DNA from: Microcebus murinus
Taxonomy: Eukaryota; Chordata; Mammalia; Primates; Cheirogaleidae
Assembly (NCBI RefSeq): GCF_040939455.1
Contig: NC_134108.1
Coordinates: forward strand, 89,076,001 to 89,140,000
Direction of reading: 5' to 3'
DNA: 64,000 nt
The position numbers and the translations under genes were made by a program. The notes below the pieces were generated by a model that was not told where the DNA came from, did not search any database, and was given only the letters and a program-made list of their open reading frames with translations. Positions 25,036 to 40,060 of the stretch are shown in pieces (the stretch's first letter is position 1; each line of letters starts with the position of its first letter).

Positions 25036-26734
25036 TTACTCAGCAACCTGAGATAGGAAAAAGCATAAGACCATAGATTTGAGAACAGAAAAAACTCCTC
25101 TACCCTCAAGGGCCAGAATGCTAAAGTTTTACACAGGTATTTTCAGACACAATGCTGTCTAAGGGCTGCAAACTCCTCCTGACCAAGCCGCTGGCATGAA
25201 GAGAATGAACACCAGGAAATAGCTTTGTGTGCCTATGCATTCCAAAGAAGCTGTAACTGAAGAGCTGGAAAGACCATGGCTGAACCTCACTCCACCATTA
25301 GAAATAAATCCTGGACCAGCAGTGACAGTGGGTACATACATTACTGTGGTGTTTCAGGCTGCTAAGAGAACCATGCTCTTGGCTCTAGTGGACCAAAACT
25401 GCACTAGGCTGCATGAAACAACCCCTTTGGTAAAATAATGAGGGCATGTTTCTCTTCTTTGAAAACAGTAACCAGGGCCAACTCTAGGAATGAGTAAACA
25501 CTAGGGGATTCTCAAGTTACTATATAGAGAGGAATCTTAAAAAAAAAAAATTCTCATGACAATATGACAGGGTTATGGGTAATCTATGTGAATTATTAAA
25601 GAATTACAGCCTTCCCTTCCCTTTCCATCTTGTCTGCACTTTCGTCTCCAGCATAGAGGAGTCAGCACAGCGGCTGACATGCTAAGGACAAGGGCAGTCA
25701 GTAATGGATGGGGAGTGGGGGAGGCAATCTGTGCAGAGGCCCAGGGCAACAGGGGCTGTGGCAGGTGAGCAAGGGTGGTAAGCAGCAGGAACAGCAGTGT
25801 GATTAGGAGGGCTACATACAGAAAATTATTCTCAATTGTGCAAATAAGAAAACATATTGAGGATAATGAGTGCTGTGTTTCTCATTGCCAGAGAAGGTAT
25901 TTACAAACAACTCCAAGATGCTGGGTTTAGAACTACATCTGTCAGTATGAACCCATCACTTTATTATACACATACACACAAACACACACGTATCTCCTTA
26001 CTCTGTCCCTGGGTAGGGTCTCAGTTTCTTCAGTTACAAAAATGAAGGGATACCCTAGAATCATCCTGAATCCCTACCACCTCTAACAACCCATGATTAC
26101 ATTATAATGTTGGTAAAAACAAAGATACCTGCCTTTCTGCAATCTGCCTAAACCCACCTAAAACAATACTTCAGAAAGACATCATTCGAGTTAGAAATTA
26201 GATCTTCAACAGGACAAAGCAGAATTATCAATTATATCTATCACACAATACAAGTAGCACACTATAAATGTTCACTCTCTAGATGTTGCTAGTGCTTAGA
26301 CAATGTCACCTCAGCAAATAATTTTTCTTAATGCTAGAAAGACACAACATGAATATTACTCTGCTTTACAAAAAGGAAGACTATCATTGACAAAAATCTA
26401 CCACTCCAAGTTATTTCATTTCCACTTTTACACCAGAGGAGATGAAATTTTAAATATTTAAAAACCAGAATATATAACATGCAGAGAGGAGCCAAAAAGC
26501 AATTAGAATTGTGAAATATTAATTTTAGCTTTTGCTTATGGCCTTGATAAATACATCAATCAAAATGTTAACTTTTTTGCCCTTGTAAAATAAGTATGTA
26601 TCTATGAACTCTTATACTACTTTTTTACAACTTTGCCACTCCCACAAGTAATAGAAACAAATTTAACATTAGAAACCATAATATCATAATTCTTATTTTA
26701 CTCAATCATTCTTTTAGGAAATAAACAAACCCAC
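25036..26734. other. Unassigned DNA
   Basis: No gene is supported. The stretch 25640-25810 is GC-richer and unassigned. A short CA-rich run lies at 25968-25990. Confidence 0.45.
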
Positions 26735-28515
<1,781 letters not shown>

Positions 28516-28739
28516 TTCAATTTAAATTAACTTTTAACAGCATCACCAAGTAAAATTATTACACCAATGGCAGAACCAAAGTGATACCACCAGGATTAAA
28601 TGAGGTGACAAAATTAGGCTTGGTGCTACACCAAGTTTGTCTCCCTGGAGAAAACAAATGCTTCCTGATCATAATTCTCTAGCCTTGTGAGTCCTTACCC
28701 ATATGCTATTTTGAGTAATTATTTACTTTTTTAGCATCT

Positions 28740-28985
28740 TCATCTCCACTTCCTCTTGTAAATTCCTATAGCATTTCCATCAATCACTCATTGAATATTT
28801 TGTATATCCTTTCCTATGTTGTGAGTTCTTAAAAAAATTAATTACATTCAGTCTCTTCAGCTAGACTTTATGTTCTTCAAGAGTAGGAAATGTGTATTAT
28901 CTCATTCGTACTTTAAATGTAATACCTTGTGCATAGTTACCAAAATAACAGGCATATAGTAAATATTCAAAAAGGATTAGTTTTC
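28740..28985 (+). mobile_element. L2 3' end fragment
   Basis: Sense L2 tail: 'cagctagactttatgttcttcaagagtaggaaatgtgtattat…', 'ataccttgtgcatagttacc', 'ggcatatagtaaatattcaaaaagg'. Confidence 0.7.
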
Positions 28986-29024
28986 TAAATGCTAGGCTTC
29001 ACAATTATGCATGCATTAAACAAG

Positions 29025-29200
29025 CCACAGTGCTGGATCAGAAGAAAGCAGCATGGATTTTAGTTCTCTTTCTGCCCAGAATTAGCCCAGTAAGTCCCTT
29101 ACCTCCTCTGGGCCTTAGTTAGGTTCCTCATCCATATAAAGATATGGTTTCTACAGTCCTTCTCAGCTCTAAAAACCTAAGATTCCATGTCACAGAGTTA
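29025..29200 (+). repeat. MIR/MIR3-like SINE
   Basis: Sense pattern: 'agcagcatggattttagttctc', 'agtaagtcccttacctcctctgggccttagttaggttcctcatccatataaagat', 'cagtccttctcagctctaaaaacctaagattcc'. Confidence 0.75.
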
Positions 29201-32200
29201 ATACAAAGATTACTTCGTGTTATTAGCAAAATTACATGAACATTTAACACCTGAAGTTCTCACATATGTGTGTTTCACAAATGAATCAAAATACAAAATG
29301 ACTCAGTATATCAACTGCTAAAATGTTAACTAGATACAGTTCTACTAAGAGGTCATTCCACTCATTTATGAGACAAACATAGGTCCTAGAACCTGAGTCA
29401 ACAAAGTTAGATTTTTCCACTGGTTTTTGGAGAAACACATACATTACAGACCAGGAGAGAAGGGAAGAAGTTGTTTATTATAGAAGTAACATGAAATGTG
29501 CTTGGTTGTTTACATGAAACATTATCAAAGTAAAAATTTCTTGCCTAATCTATCCTCTTTTTTCCTAATCTGTTTCTCTTCCTTCCTTTGTTTTCTTGTT
29601 TGTAAAGGCAAACATCATGTCCTACTCTTCTTTTCCTGTTTATATTAGAAAAAATATCCCAAATTTGAAAATACAGAAAATAGCTGGGCACATCTTTGTA
29701 ATATTACATGGAGAGGCAAAAGGCACTCCAATACAAGTCACTGTTTACTCCTGATTAAAGTCCCAGACTTAGTGAAGTCACATGCTAACTTGTAGATTAT
29801 CACCCAATTGAGATGCAAATAATTTCTGTCTGATGGAACAAATAACCACAAAGATTGATGGTTCTGTGGGGCATTAACCAATTTTCTTTCTAACCCAGAA
29901 CATTTCTTGATAAATTGCTTATGTATGCCTAACTTTTCAAATGTTCTTTGAGCCAGTCATAACATCATACTAATTTCCTAAATTAAATAAAAACTTGAAC
30001 ACATGATTTTGCCTTTTTGAAGATTTAACACCTGTAAAAGCAGAAAACAAGTCTATACAGAATAATGGCGGGAGTTATTTATGCAATCACCGTTTGTTAA
30101 CTGTTTAGTTCAAACAAAATACTGATGAAAATCAAAACTATTTACATACTATCATATGCTATTGCCTCTCTTAAAAGAATCATTATTTTCAGTATGAAAA
30201 AGCAAAAAATTAATTTTTAATGTACTGGTTCATTTCTTCCCAATGAGTTTATTACAATTTCCCTGGTAAGCTCAGAAAAGCTGTGAGGATGGGAGCTTTG
30301 ACCATTATGTCTGGTAGAATAAACGATTCATATACAAGAGAGCTATAGCTCTGGCAGCTGGCAGGGGAATTCTCCTCTTGAGTTTCTCTTTAAATTATGC
30401 ATGAGAATGAAAGACTACATAGAGATGTGGAAAAACCTATACAAATACATGGTTGATAAGCACCCTATCCAGCTGCAATGAGCACCATATCACTGACTCT
30501 TATTAAATGACAATTACTTGACTTCAGCAAACAATAAATAGTAACCTATAATTCCAATGCCTTTCACAGATGCTAAATCAGAGATGCAGACATTTCTTGA
30601 TGTTGGCTCAATGAGAGGATCTGATACTGTTTATGCCAAACCAGCATGATTTGATTTCTGTTCTGCCATATTTATTTTGCACAGGGGCATTTTTGAATTT
30701 TGCTGTTAAATGACAAATGGAAAGGTCTTACTCTTAAGATTTTTCTGTAGGAATTTCAATAAGGAGAAGATTTAGACAGAGTGAGCTTCACCAAGAACAA
30801 ACAGACAAGGCTACTTGAGAAGCAATTTAATTTGGTCAACAAAGACAGTCACTATTAAAACCTTGTTAGTTGATGGAAGCATTCAAAATGCTGCCAGTCA
30901 AAAGTCAAAGATATTCCCCTCAATGTCAGAGACTTCATGAAGACTGGATTAATCAGAATACTGGATACCCTGAAACTCAGAGAAAATTCTTGAGTCTGGG
31001 GCACAGAGGAATGCACATATATGCTTCAAAGTTAATCAGCTGTCTATAAACAACTACAATTACTTTCTCAAATGAGGGAATTAAAGGAGAATATCATCCA
31101 AAACCAAGTACTGATCTCTAATTCTTTTTCTCACATGTCTCCCTTGCTATCAAGATCCTTGTTTAAAATTTCCTTTAGAAGTTTCTCCTAAAGATAAAAT
31201 ATAATTTTAGTTATAAAAAGTAATGAACAGCTGTTTACCAGAATGTAAATTGTGGATATTTCTACAGGATGGGATTTTCTTATGGGTGTTTTCTGTATTT
31301 TCTGAAATTTCCAAAGGGAACATATATTAAACTAGTCATCAGAAAAAAAGCACATAAATAAATACATATAGGTATTATATGTATTAATACATATAGGTAT
31401 TAAATAAATATAATTTAAAATATTTTTAAATGAGCAGTAACCATTCAAAAGTCTCCCACTTTAAAATAATTTGAGAAATAAGCCTGAATTTTGAATTGGT
31501 AATCTAGTCATTAGTTTTAAAACATGCTTCAAAAAATTCCAAAATGTCAACTCCAAGTTTGATGTATAAAAATTAAAATTTTGGCATTTGCTTTAAACAT
31601 ATTTCACATAACCTGAAATAAAACACATGAAGTGATAGAATTTACATAGTTTTCACATGAAAAAAAGTGTTTCTACCCAAAGTTCATGACAGTCTAACTC
31701 TCTTAACACAGGGCAAAGGTAGTAAAATAACTCAGACTACTGGCCAGGATAGAGAGAACTCTATGAAAAATAGAAAATTCTGTCTAGTTTAGACGCAAAT
31801 AAAAAAGTTAAAATAAACATGTATTTTTACCCATACAACTGCCAGTTCCACTTAAGAGGCAAAATACCTAAAGCCTTCAACCACGAATCCAAAGCCAAAG
31901 TAGCCACATCTTTTTTAAAATAATAAAAGGAGTCCAATCTAAACAATGTAATAAATCCAAGTTATGGTGCTGAACTCCCTTAAAAAAACAATAGTGACTA
32001 AGTAATTTTCATCTGAAGATGCAACATTTTTTTAAAAAGCTAAAAAGCAAGATGCATAGTTCATTAACTTAGGGAATAAACCTAGAGAATCAGGGACCAC
32101 CTCCTCCCATAGTATAGTTTTCTACCCATATAAATAAACATTGCCTTTAAACAGACTCCATAAAATCCTCCATGTTTCAGTAACTGATCATTTTAAACTA

Positions 32201-33840
32201 AATCTCTCAAAGAGCATTTAAATATATTCCATTTCCCTTAATGCTTGAGGTAATATAACTTCTATATACCAATATCTAGATCTAGGATCATTTCTGAAAT
32301 ATCTTAATTTTAAATATGCTCACATTCATCAAGCTGGTAATTTTAGAGACCATCACCTCTTTATTGGAGTTGTAAGAGCCAGTAAAGTGCTTCCTATATA
32401 TTGTTTTTAACAACAATTTTCTTTCTCTTCATTTCCCTCATACAGTCTCTAAGATTCAAGAGCATTTGAATCCAGCCCCAAATAACAATTCCTTGAAGTA
32501 CTTTTTGTTTGAAAGCAGCAGTTTGTAAAATTGAATATTTCTGCAAGGAAAACTCATTACTATATACAATATTAAAAACTTACTCTTGCATTCTTTTGAG
32601 GTTTTGAAAAAAATCTAAAAGGACAAATGATATAGTTGAGAAAAATAACTCATTTTTAATTGAATTGAATGTATTCTTTTAAACAAAAGACTACATATCT
32701 TTCAAAGTTGAAAATTGATTGTTTAAACCAATTTTAAAATGCTGTTAGGAAAAATTTAATTTCCCTTTTTAGAGACTAGTAATAACCATCTTAATGGGAA
32801 GTGTTGTGGGAGGAAGATACTTAAGAATCCTTCCCAAGGATCTTTGTTAGTGGTTAATCTCTCTTTCAATCTTTATCTCATAAAATTCTATACTGAAAAT
32901 GAAATCTAGGTTTTATCCCTCCCCTCCAAAAAAGTTTTGTACCTCTGCCATTTGACCTCTGCGTTAGGCAAAAGAAAGAAAGAAAGCTTAAGCAAGACAC
33001 ACAGTGTCAACCAGGTGAAAGCAGAATAACTGACAAAGACATAATGAGTGAATAAGGGGGGGGGGAGAATAATGATAACATCCCAAAGCCTTACCCTTAA
33101 GCACAAAAATACAATAAAATACCTAATCTTTATAAGGGGTGTAATTATTTGTTGTAAACATTGCAATAACAAGAAATAGAGAATCTTAAAGTAGCAAAGC
33201 ACTTTGTTCCAATTTCAAAACCAATCACAAAATAATAATTTTTATTAAGTATATACATACCCATGAGAATCACAGGGCTTGTACAATTTAATTAAATAAA
33301 AGAATGTACAGAGGAAATATCCATAACTTTATTCCTTCACTCATGTTCTTGGCCAACAGTAAAATAAATCTGTTTATCACAACAACAAACAAGGGTTAAA
33401 CCTTTACATGAAATGCACTAAACAGAATTATATTTCATTACAGTTCCTTTGCATATCAACATTCAAGCCTAATGCACAACTCAGAGGCCCTTATGACATG
33501 GTAAGCTACATCCAATCTAAGGCAAGTCAGTCTGTATTTCACTCATGAACACTCCCCAGTGGTTGATACTACCAATGGGAATCCAACTCATTATTGCTTA
33601 TAAGGTTTGTGACTCTAAAAAAGTTGAAAATCACATTTTTCTGAAGACAAATGATCAAACATTTAAATAGGAATTTTTCTCTCTCATGATTAATGGCACC
33701 TGCAGTTCACAAAGTGTGACAACTGACAAATCACATTATGTTCAGAGGGAGACTTAGCGACCTTATAAGGATTTATAAGATAGGATGTAGTTTTTCATAC
33801 CTTTACTCAATCAAATTCTCTTCATCTAAAATAAAATTGT
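29201..33840. other. Large repeat-poor, A+T-rich block
   Basis: About 4.6 kb without a recognisable interspersed repeat or supported gene. It holds a 17-bp direct repeat (31361-31377 and 31386-31402) and a G10 run at 33056-33065. A POU-like 'ttatgcatgag' lies near 30396. It could contain conserved regulatory DNA, but this cannot be judged from one sequence. Confidence 0.5.
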
Positions 33841-33844
33841 CCCC

Positions 33845-34351
33845 ATGGTCTTTAAAAATTACGACCCAGTCAAAACTACTGTTGGCAAACTCACAAAAGC
33901 CCTAAAATCTAATAGTACCCTCCTCATTCCACATGAGAGAGGAGGGAGTGAATACAAGGAAGAGATAAACAGAAACAGAGGAGGACAGAACAAAAGGAGA
34001 AGATGGGAGAAAACGTATTCAAAACTTACTAGCTAAATTTAGAACTAACTTGATTAATGGAAAGAAGATGGCACAATCTTGCTAGACTCTGAATGTAATT
34101 TGCCAAATGCTGACAAGGAGAATCAAGCAGCGGAACCAGAGAATTCTAAATTAAAAAAAAAAGACCAGTTGCTTTACCCAAAAAATATAATATGGCCCAT
34201 TGATTCTAAAAAAAAAACACCCTTTAAAATGCCCAAACAACCTCTGTGTAAATCAGAATGGAGCTCAGCTCTTTCTCCTACTGTCAGTCGTTACTAAATA
34301 AAATCTGTTTTTACCACTTTACTGAATGTCTGGCTGTGTTTATCTTTGACA
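33845..34351 (+). mobile_element. Candidate class I LTR relic
   Basis: The 3' part resembles an LTR R-U5: 'gagctcagctctttctcctactgtcag', an AATAAA at about 34297-34302, 'atctgtttttaccactttactgaatgtctggctgtgttta' and an end in 'tttgaca'. The 5' part is less clear. No internal retroviral gene was identified; two short open frames over it are not meaningful. Confidence 0.4.
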
Positions 34352-34914
34352 GTAGATGGCCTCAATACGGCAATAAAAAAGAAGGTACTCATGAGATAAA
34401 GACTGGAGGCAAAGTTCAGCTGGGCAAGTTATACGAGCTCATCAAGTATTATAAGAAAGAGATCTCAGCTCAATAACGTTCTTCAGTCCCTTCAATAGGA
34501 TTCGTGGGAACAGAAGCCCACATTTCAGAAGCACACTCTTAAAATGTTTCTTCTTTAAGTATATGTTTTCTCCTTAGTTTCAAAAGTTCTTATGGAATTA
34601 TCAGGCTGTCTTAACAGGGTAAGCTCAGCGTAAGCACAGTTGAGGCTAGAGATTAAAAGGGGAAGGAGTAATCTAAGTGAAGGGAGTCCCAGAGAGAAGG
34701 CAGGCATGGTCACACAGTTCTAACATCCTGTCCCTCCTAAAAGTTCTTCCTCCACAGTCCCTAAGAAAGCTCAGCAAATCCTGTGATGCTAACAGAAATC
34801 CATTTCTAGTCAATAGTTTTCATCTCCTCCACCATCCAGCCTCCTACCAAAAATATAGAAAAAGTCACAGAATTTAATGGTTTGCATTTCTAATCATTTT
34901 ATTTCCCATACCTG
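34352..34914. other. Unassigned DNA downstream of the LTR candidate
   Basis: It holds 'agactggaggcaaagttcagctgggcaag' and 'ttcttcagtcccttcaatagg', which might belong to the same element, but this is not firm. No gene was seen. Confidence 0.35.
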
Positions 34915-35015
34915 GTTCTCAGATTTCAATGTGCCTATGAATCACCTAGCATCCATCCCCAGGTATCTTTGATTCAGAGACCCAGGAATCTGATACAGTA
35001 AAAAGTACACCACAC
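34915..35015 (+). mobile_element. MER5A-like hAT MITE fragment
   Basis: 'ggttctcagatttcaatgtgcctatgaatcacctagc', 'tgattcagagacccaggaatctg' and 'accacactttcag' follow a MER5A-type layout opposite in strand to the copy at 5165. The assigned strand is relative only. Confidence 0.6.
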
Positions 35016-35389
35016 TTTCAGAAACCAAAGATGGTGGAGGAAAATAGTTAAATGGTAGAAAGCAGGCAATAAAAAGAAAAAATCAAGAGACTAAAAAGAA
35101 AAACACTTGCTTCAGTTAATTTTTACCAAACAATTAAAACTGATTGTACTATATGGGTAACCTCCATGTTACTTCAGAAATGTAGCCCTCCTTGATTAGT
35201 TTTCAACTCTGATACCTCCTCGGAATGGTACCACTTGTCAGTTACTGCTGTCACAGAAAGTGCTGAGGCTCTTCAGGGCAAATTCTTGTGATTTTTTTTT
35301 AACCTTCATCTAAACTACTTGGCTTTCAATAACAAAAGCTGCTACCTTGTGACTAGAGGAGTTTCAATACAGTATTATCAAAGCAAACC
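35016..35389. other. Unassigned DNA
   Basis: No gene or repeat recognised. Confidence 0.5.
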
Positions 35390-35605
35390 ATACTGACAGT
35401 ACCATGTATCAAGCATTTACAATATGCAAGGCACTGTTCTAAGTACTTTAAATAAATGTATTAACCCAACAACCCTATGAAGTGGGTCTTATTTTACAGA
35501 TAAGAAAACCAGGGCACAGAGAAGTTAACTTGTTCACACAGCTACTATATGAAGAAAGCAGGATTCAAACCCAAGTCTCTCCAGATATGCCACATAATGG
35601 AATCA
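35390..35605 (-). repeat. MIR SINE
   Basis: Antisense MIR: 'caatatgcaaggcactgttctaagtacttta', 'caaccctatgaagtgggtcttattttacagataagaaaacc', 'cacagctactatatgaagaaagcaggattcaaaccca'. Confidence 0.92.
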
Positions 35606-36079
35606 CTCAAGCTTTAAGAAAAAATTTAAAATTAATGTTTATATCATAAAACAAATGAGATAAGTTGTTATATAGACTGTGAAGCAAAGAAAATATTAAA
35701 AGAAATGTTTCTAAACATACTTTGAGTCTCTTGTATAATTTAACTGTTAACTTCTCTAAAGACATTGGTTTTTCACCTTTATTCAACCATTAAAACCGAC
35801 TACCTTTATTCATCCAGTAAAATTTCTGACCAGTTGTTTAAGGTTATATGTAACTGTGAGTTAAAGTTTATTTAGTGACTTCTGCTTCATACTCAGGGAA
35901 CAAATTGCTCCCCAAGGGATCCCACAAGTTGACAACACATGTGCCCTGTCCTTCCTTCCATATAGAGCAATAGTTTGCTTTTTTAAGCAGGAAAGAGTTC
36001 TAGTCTTTCAAAACAATTTAAAACAGAACAAGTATTAATAGGGGTGTTTTTTTTTGATAGTTTTTTTTTTTTTAATGCC
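35606..36079. other. Unassigned A+T-rich DNA
   Basis: No gene recognised. T runs at 36047-36054 and 36061-36073 show no attached retroelement. Confidence 0.5.
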
Positions 36080-36290
36080 ACCATTTAGCACTAAGGTCAA
36101 AAGTCTGATAGTAAATTATTTCAGGCTATGAAGGCCACACGGTCTTTGTAACAACTATTCAATTCTGCCACTGAAGCCACAGAGAATATACAACAAATGG
36201 CCATGACTGTGTTACAATAAAACTTTATTTATAAAATGAGCAACTGGCTCTACTTGGCCTATAGAGGATTGGTATACCAACTCTTGATTT
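36080..36290 (-). mobile_element. MER58-like hAT (Charlie) MITE relic
   Basis: 'ttcaggctatgaaggccacacggtctttgtaacaactattcaattctgcc', 'gtgttacaataaaactttatttataaaa' and 'ggctctacttggcctatag' are the antisense layout of a common hAT non-autonomous element. Terminal inverted repeats are too decayed to place exactly. Confidence 0.7.
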
Positions 36291-36462
36291 AGCAGGTACT
36301 ACTAATGGTAGAAGGATTTAGGAAAAGCTGTGTTAGTTGTATTGTCAAATAAAATTCCTAACTAATTCTACTAAATGTTCCTGTTTAGCTTATGGTGTGG
36401 GAAATTATTATTATTATATCCACCTGTGAATTTGAGAAATTTTCTCAAAACTATTAATTGTC

Positions 36463-36809
36463 GGCCGGGCGCTGTGGCTCACGCCTGTAATCCTAGCTCT
36501 TGGGAGGCCGAGGCGGGCGGATTGCTCAAGGTCAGGAGTTCAAAACCAGCCTGAGCAAGAGCGAGACCCCGTCTCTACTATAAATAGAAAGAAATTAATT
36601 GGCCAACTGATATATATATAAAAAAAAAATTAGCCGGGCATGGTGGCGCATGCCTGTAGTCCCAGCTACTCGGGAGGCTGAGGCAGAAGGATCACTCGAG
36701 CCCAGGAGTTTGAGGTTGCTGTGAGCTAGGCTGACGCCACGGCACTCACTCTAGCCTGGACAACAAAGTGAGACTCTGTCTCAAAAAAAAAAAAAAAAAA
36801 AAAAAAAAC
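36463..36809 (+). mobile_element. Strepsirrhine Alu
   Basis: Complete dimer starting GGCCGGGCGCTGTGGCTCAC with an A tract of about 26. A perfect 12-bp duplication, CTATTAATTGTC, flanks it at 36451-36462 and 36810-36821. Confidence 0.97.
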
Positions 36810-36821
36810 CTATTAATTGTC

Positions 36822-37769
36822 ATACTCTTAAGAGTAAAACGAAAAAATGAAAATTTTATTTTAATGCCATTTATAAAACTATTTATGGAGTTTTTTAAAA
36901 GTACAAACGTTTTACTTGCTAATTGCCTATAATCAAGGCAAACAGGTTTTCTTTTTGTTCATTTTCTAAGAAGCTACTCTCTTCAGCTTTAATAGCCCCC
37001 ATCACAGAACAAGTAGGACAGAACTCTGGCCTCCCAGATTCCTCATTCAACGTCTTTTGGTCTTCCTGCTTTACAAATAATATGAATACAATTCTTAATA
37101 TTTTACCATCCAACCCTAAGTTTTGAAATTTTCCTACTTTGCCATTTTCACTAGATTCTAAAAAATTTCTTTTGTGAAAGCAATTATATTAACATAACCC
37201 ACAACCAAAAATGAAAGCTTTTCTCATTTTCCTTCCAAGTTCATTTAGTCCAATCATTGGCAAATTTATAAGAAGTAAGCTTCCTCTCCTTTTCACAAAA
37301 AAAAGGAATCTCAAATGCCAGTATTTCATTCATTTTACTTATACAAAGGCTAAGTTGGTGATAACATATTACTTGGAATAGACTACATCTATATTAAAGA
37401 AGAAAATAAATGTCTTCAATATCTCACAATTCCTATGGTAAACCAAAATGCTGAAGTGATCCAAGACTGCTTCAAGTCTTGCTGCACTTCAGCCACAACT
37501 ACTCACGCAATACTTAAGATTAAGTTCAAAATATATAGAGAAATAAAACTCACATGATTGTGTATGTGTATATGTGTATGTTTGAGGAAATCTTATAAGA
37601 ATGAAATGATATTATATTCATGACTGAAGGAAGGGAGATAAGCACATTGATATCAAAGCTAGATCCAAGCCACAGTACCAGCATACATTTAGCAGCATTA
37701 TATGAAACTATCATTAGGTGCATGATGACTAAACAATCCTAGGTTTCTCTCTCAAAAATGAACAGCTCT
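36822..37769. other. Unassigned DNA
   Basis: No gene or confident repeat. A short imperfect TG/TA run lies at 37558-37582. Confidence 0.5.
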
Positions 37770-38124
37770 GGCCAGGTGCAGTGGCTCACCCCTGTAATCC
37801 CAGCACTTGGGGAAGGCCAAGGTGGGAAAATCGCTTGAGGCCAGAAGTTCAAGTCCTGCCTGAGCAAAGTAACAAGATCCCTGTCTCTATAAAAAAAACT
37901 TTTTAAAAATTTCACATGTCCCAAAAGTTGAAAAAAAAAAAAAATTAGCCAAGCATGGTGGCACATTCCTGTAGTCCCAGCTACTCAGGAGGCTGAGGCA
38001 GGAGGATCTCTTGAGCCTAGGAATCCAAGGTTGCAATGAGCTACCATGACACCACTGCACTCCACCAGCCCAGGCAACAGAGTGAAACCCTGTCTCAAAA
38101 AATAAAAAAATAAAAAATAAAAAA
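37770..38124 (+). mobile_element. Older Alu (AluJ-like)
   Basis: Dimer with a diverged linker and extra A-rich sequence between the arms, and the right arm 'gttgcaatgagctaccatgacaccactgcactcc'. The tail is an (A)nT mixture. It lacks the strepsirrhine right-arm variants, so it belongs to an older layer. Confidence 0.93.
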
Positions 38125-39284
38125 AGCTCAAATTTTCCTTACAAGCATTTCAAGACAGTCTAGTTCACTGAAATGTGAAACAGACCAATGTTACCTGATC
38201 TTTAGGAAGCATATTTCACAGAGATCAGGTAGTTCCACAGTTTTCACATAAAGTAGAAAAAGATGGTTTGGTTATATGACTGCCTGAGAAAAGGCAATGC
38301 TTCTCTGAGTGTGCTCTCCACTGAGCTACAGAGTACACAGACCTAAGAATAGTACTTCATAAGTTTCCATGTGGACACATTAAGAAAGAAGAGATGGAAC
38401 AGATGAGGGGAAATGTCATATCCAAATGGACTGAACAAGGATTGCCTGCGTGTGTTTATGTATGTGTGTGTACTACACATTCGCTCTTAAAACTCTCTCT
38501 AAAACTGCCATCTACAAATACACACACAGTTATAAATGCTATGTGAAAAAGTGGTCTGATTTGAAATGATGATATAGCTTCAAAAACATGCAAGCTTCTC
38601 TGTTTTCGTTTTCTGCTATTGGTCCCATTAAAAGTAGAATAAGATTATTTGAAGAAAATGCCTAAAGTCAACAGAGGATACATTTAAAAATTATTCATTA
38701 TCCAAATAATCTACAAAGCCTACATTAAAGGATTTAATTATGTGTATTACTTAGTCCTTTAGCCTCATTTGCTTCTATCAACAGCTTTTCAAGATTTGAG
38801 AAACTCCTGTACAAAGCTAACATTTCACAAAAGTGCTTTCTATTTTTCATCACTTATTTATAGACTCAGCCTTTAATCCACTGTCTTGAGGATTCTGGTT
38901 TTTACTAGCTACTTACTACCTAATCCATATAATAGTATAAGCAAATGTGTAAAGGGGTAGAAATTAGTTCACCTACTAGCCCTTTATGAATAATATTCAT
39001 GTATGATTTTAAGAGTCTCTTTAAGAGTCTCTAGCAAAATGTATGTGTCTCTCAAGCATGGATTTTTCTTAACACAACACAAAGCAGAATACCAACGGAA
39101 GCCAACTGCAGAACTTAATTCAAAGGGCAACTTTGAATGGGTAAACTAACAATTCACCAGTACCTGAAGTATCTCACCTTCCCTAATGCTAACTGATCTT
39201 TATCTCCATCCCCAACTTCAGTTTCTTAGCCCTGGCTCTAGGCTTGCAATGCTCTATATCTGAACTAAAATAAGAAAGAGTTAC
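38125..39284. other. Unassigned DNA
   Basis: No gene or confident repeat. 'taagagtctctttaagagtctcta' near 39010 is a short tandem repeat. Confidence 0.5.
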
Positions 39285-40060
39285 TTCACCAGTGAAGATA
39301 TAGGGATGGCAAATAAGCAAATGAAAAGATGCTTAACAGTATTAGCAATTACAGAAATGCAAATTAAAGCCATGATGAGATACCAACACAATTAGATATG
39401 CCTATTAGAATGGCTATAATAAACAAATACTGGCAATATCAAGTGCTGGCAAAAATGCAGAGCAACTGGAACTCTCACATATTGCCAAAAGAAATGTAAC
39501 ATGGGTCAGCCACTCTGGAAACTAGCCTGATGGTTTCTTATAAAGTTGCGCTTACCATATGACCCAACAATCTTATTTCAACTTTTTACCCTAGAGAAAT
39601 AAACATTTACGTTCACATAAAAACCTGCACATGAATGTTCATAGCTGCTCTATTCATATTAGCCAAAAACTAGAACCCACCCAAATGTCCAAATTTCATT
39701 TAGTGAGTGAATGCATAAACAAGCATAGTGGTTAATAGCATTGGCGAGAAAGTGTTACTATAAAGGGGTAGCATGAGAAAGTGTCTCTTGAGTGATAGAA
39801 AAGTTCTATATCCTGGTTGTGGTGGTGATTGCAAGTATCAATGCGTGTAGTAAAATTTCAAGGAACATACACACAAATATGTACAAAGAATGTATGTAAA
39901 ACTTGGCAAAATCTGAATTAAGTCTGTAGTTTAGTTAACAACAGTACTATGATTATGTCAGATGTTACTGAGGAAAGCTGAATGAGGGGTACAATGGAAA
40001 CTCTGTACTATTTTTACAACTTCTACCTGAGTCTAAAATCATTTTCAAGTAAAAAGTTAA
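39285..40060 (+). mobile_element. Old L1 3' portion
   Basis: ORF2 3' landmarks in sense order: 'tacagaaatgcaaattaaagcc', 'gataccaacacaattag', 'aactggaactctcacatattgcc', 'cttaccatatgacccaacaatc', 'catagctgctctattcatattagcc'. After about 39720 it jumps to 3' UTR-like text ('tatcctggttgtggtggtgattgcaag'), so an internal part is deleted. Frames are broken. Confidence 0.85.
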
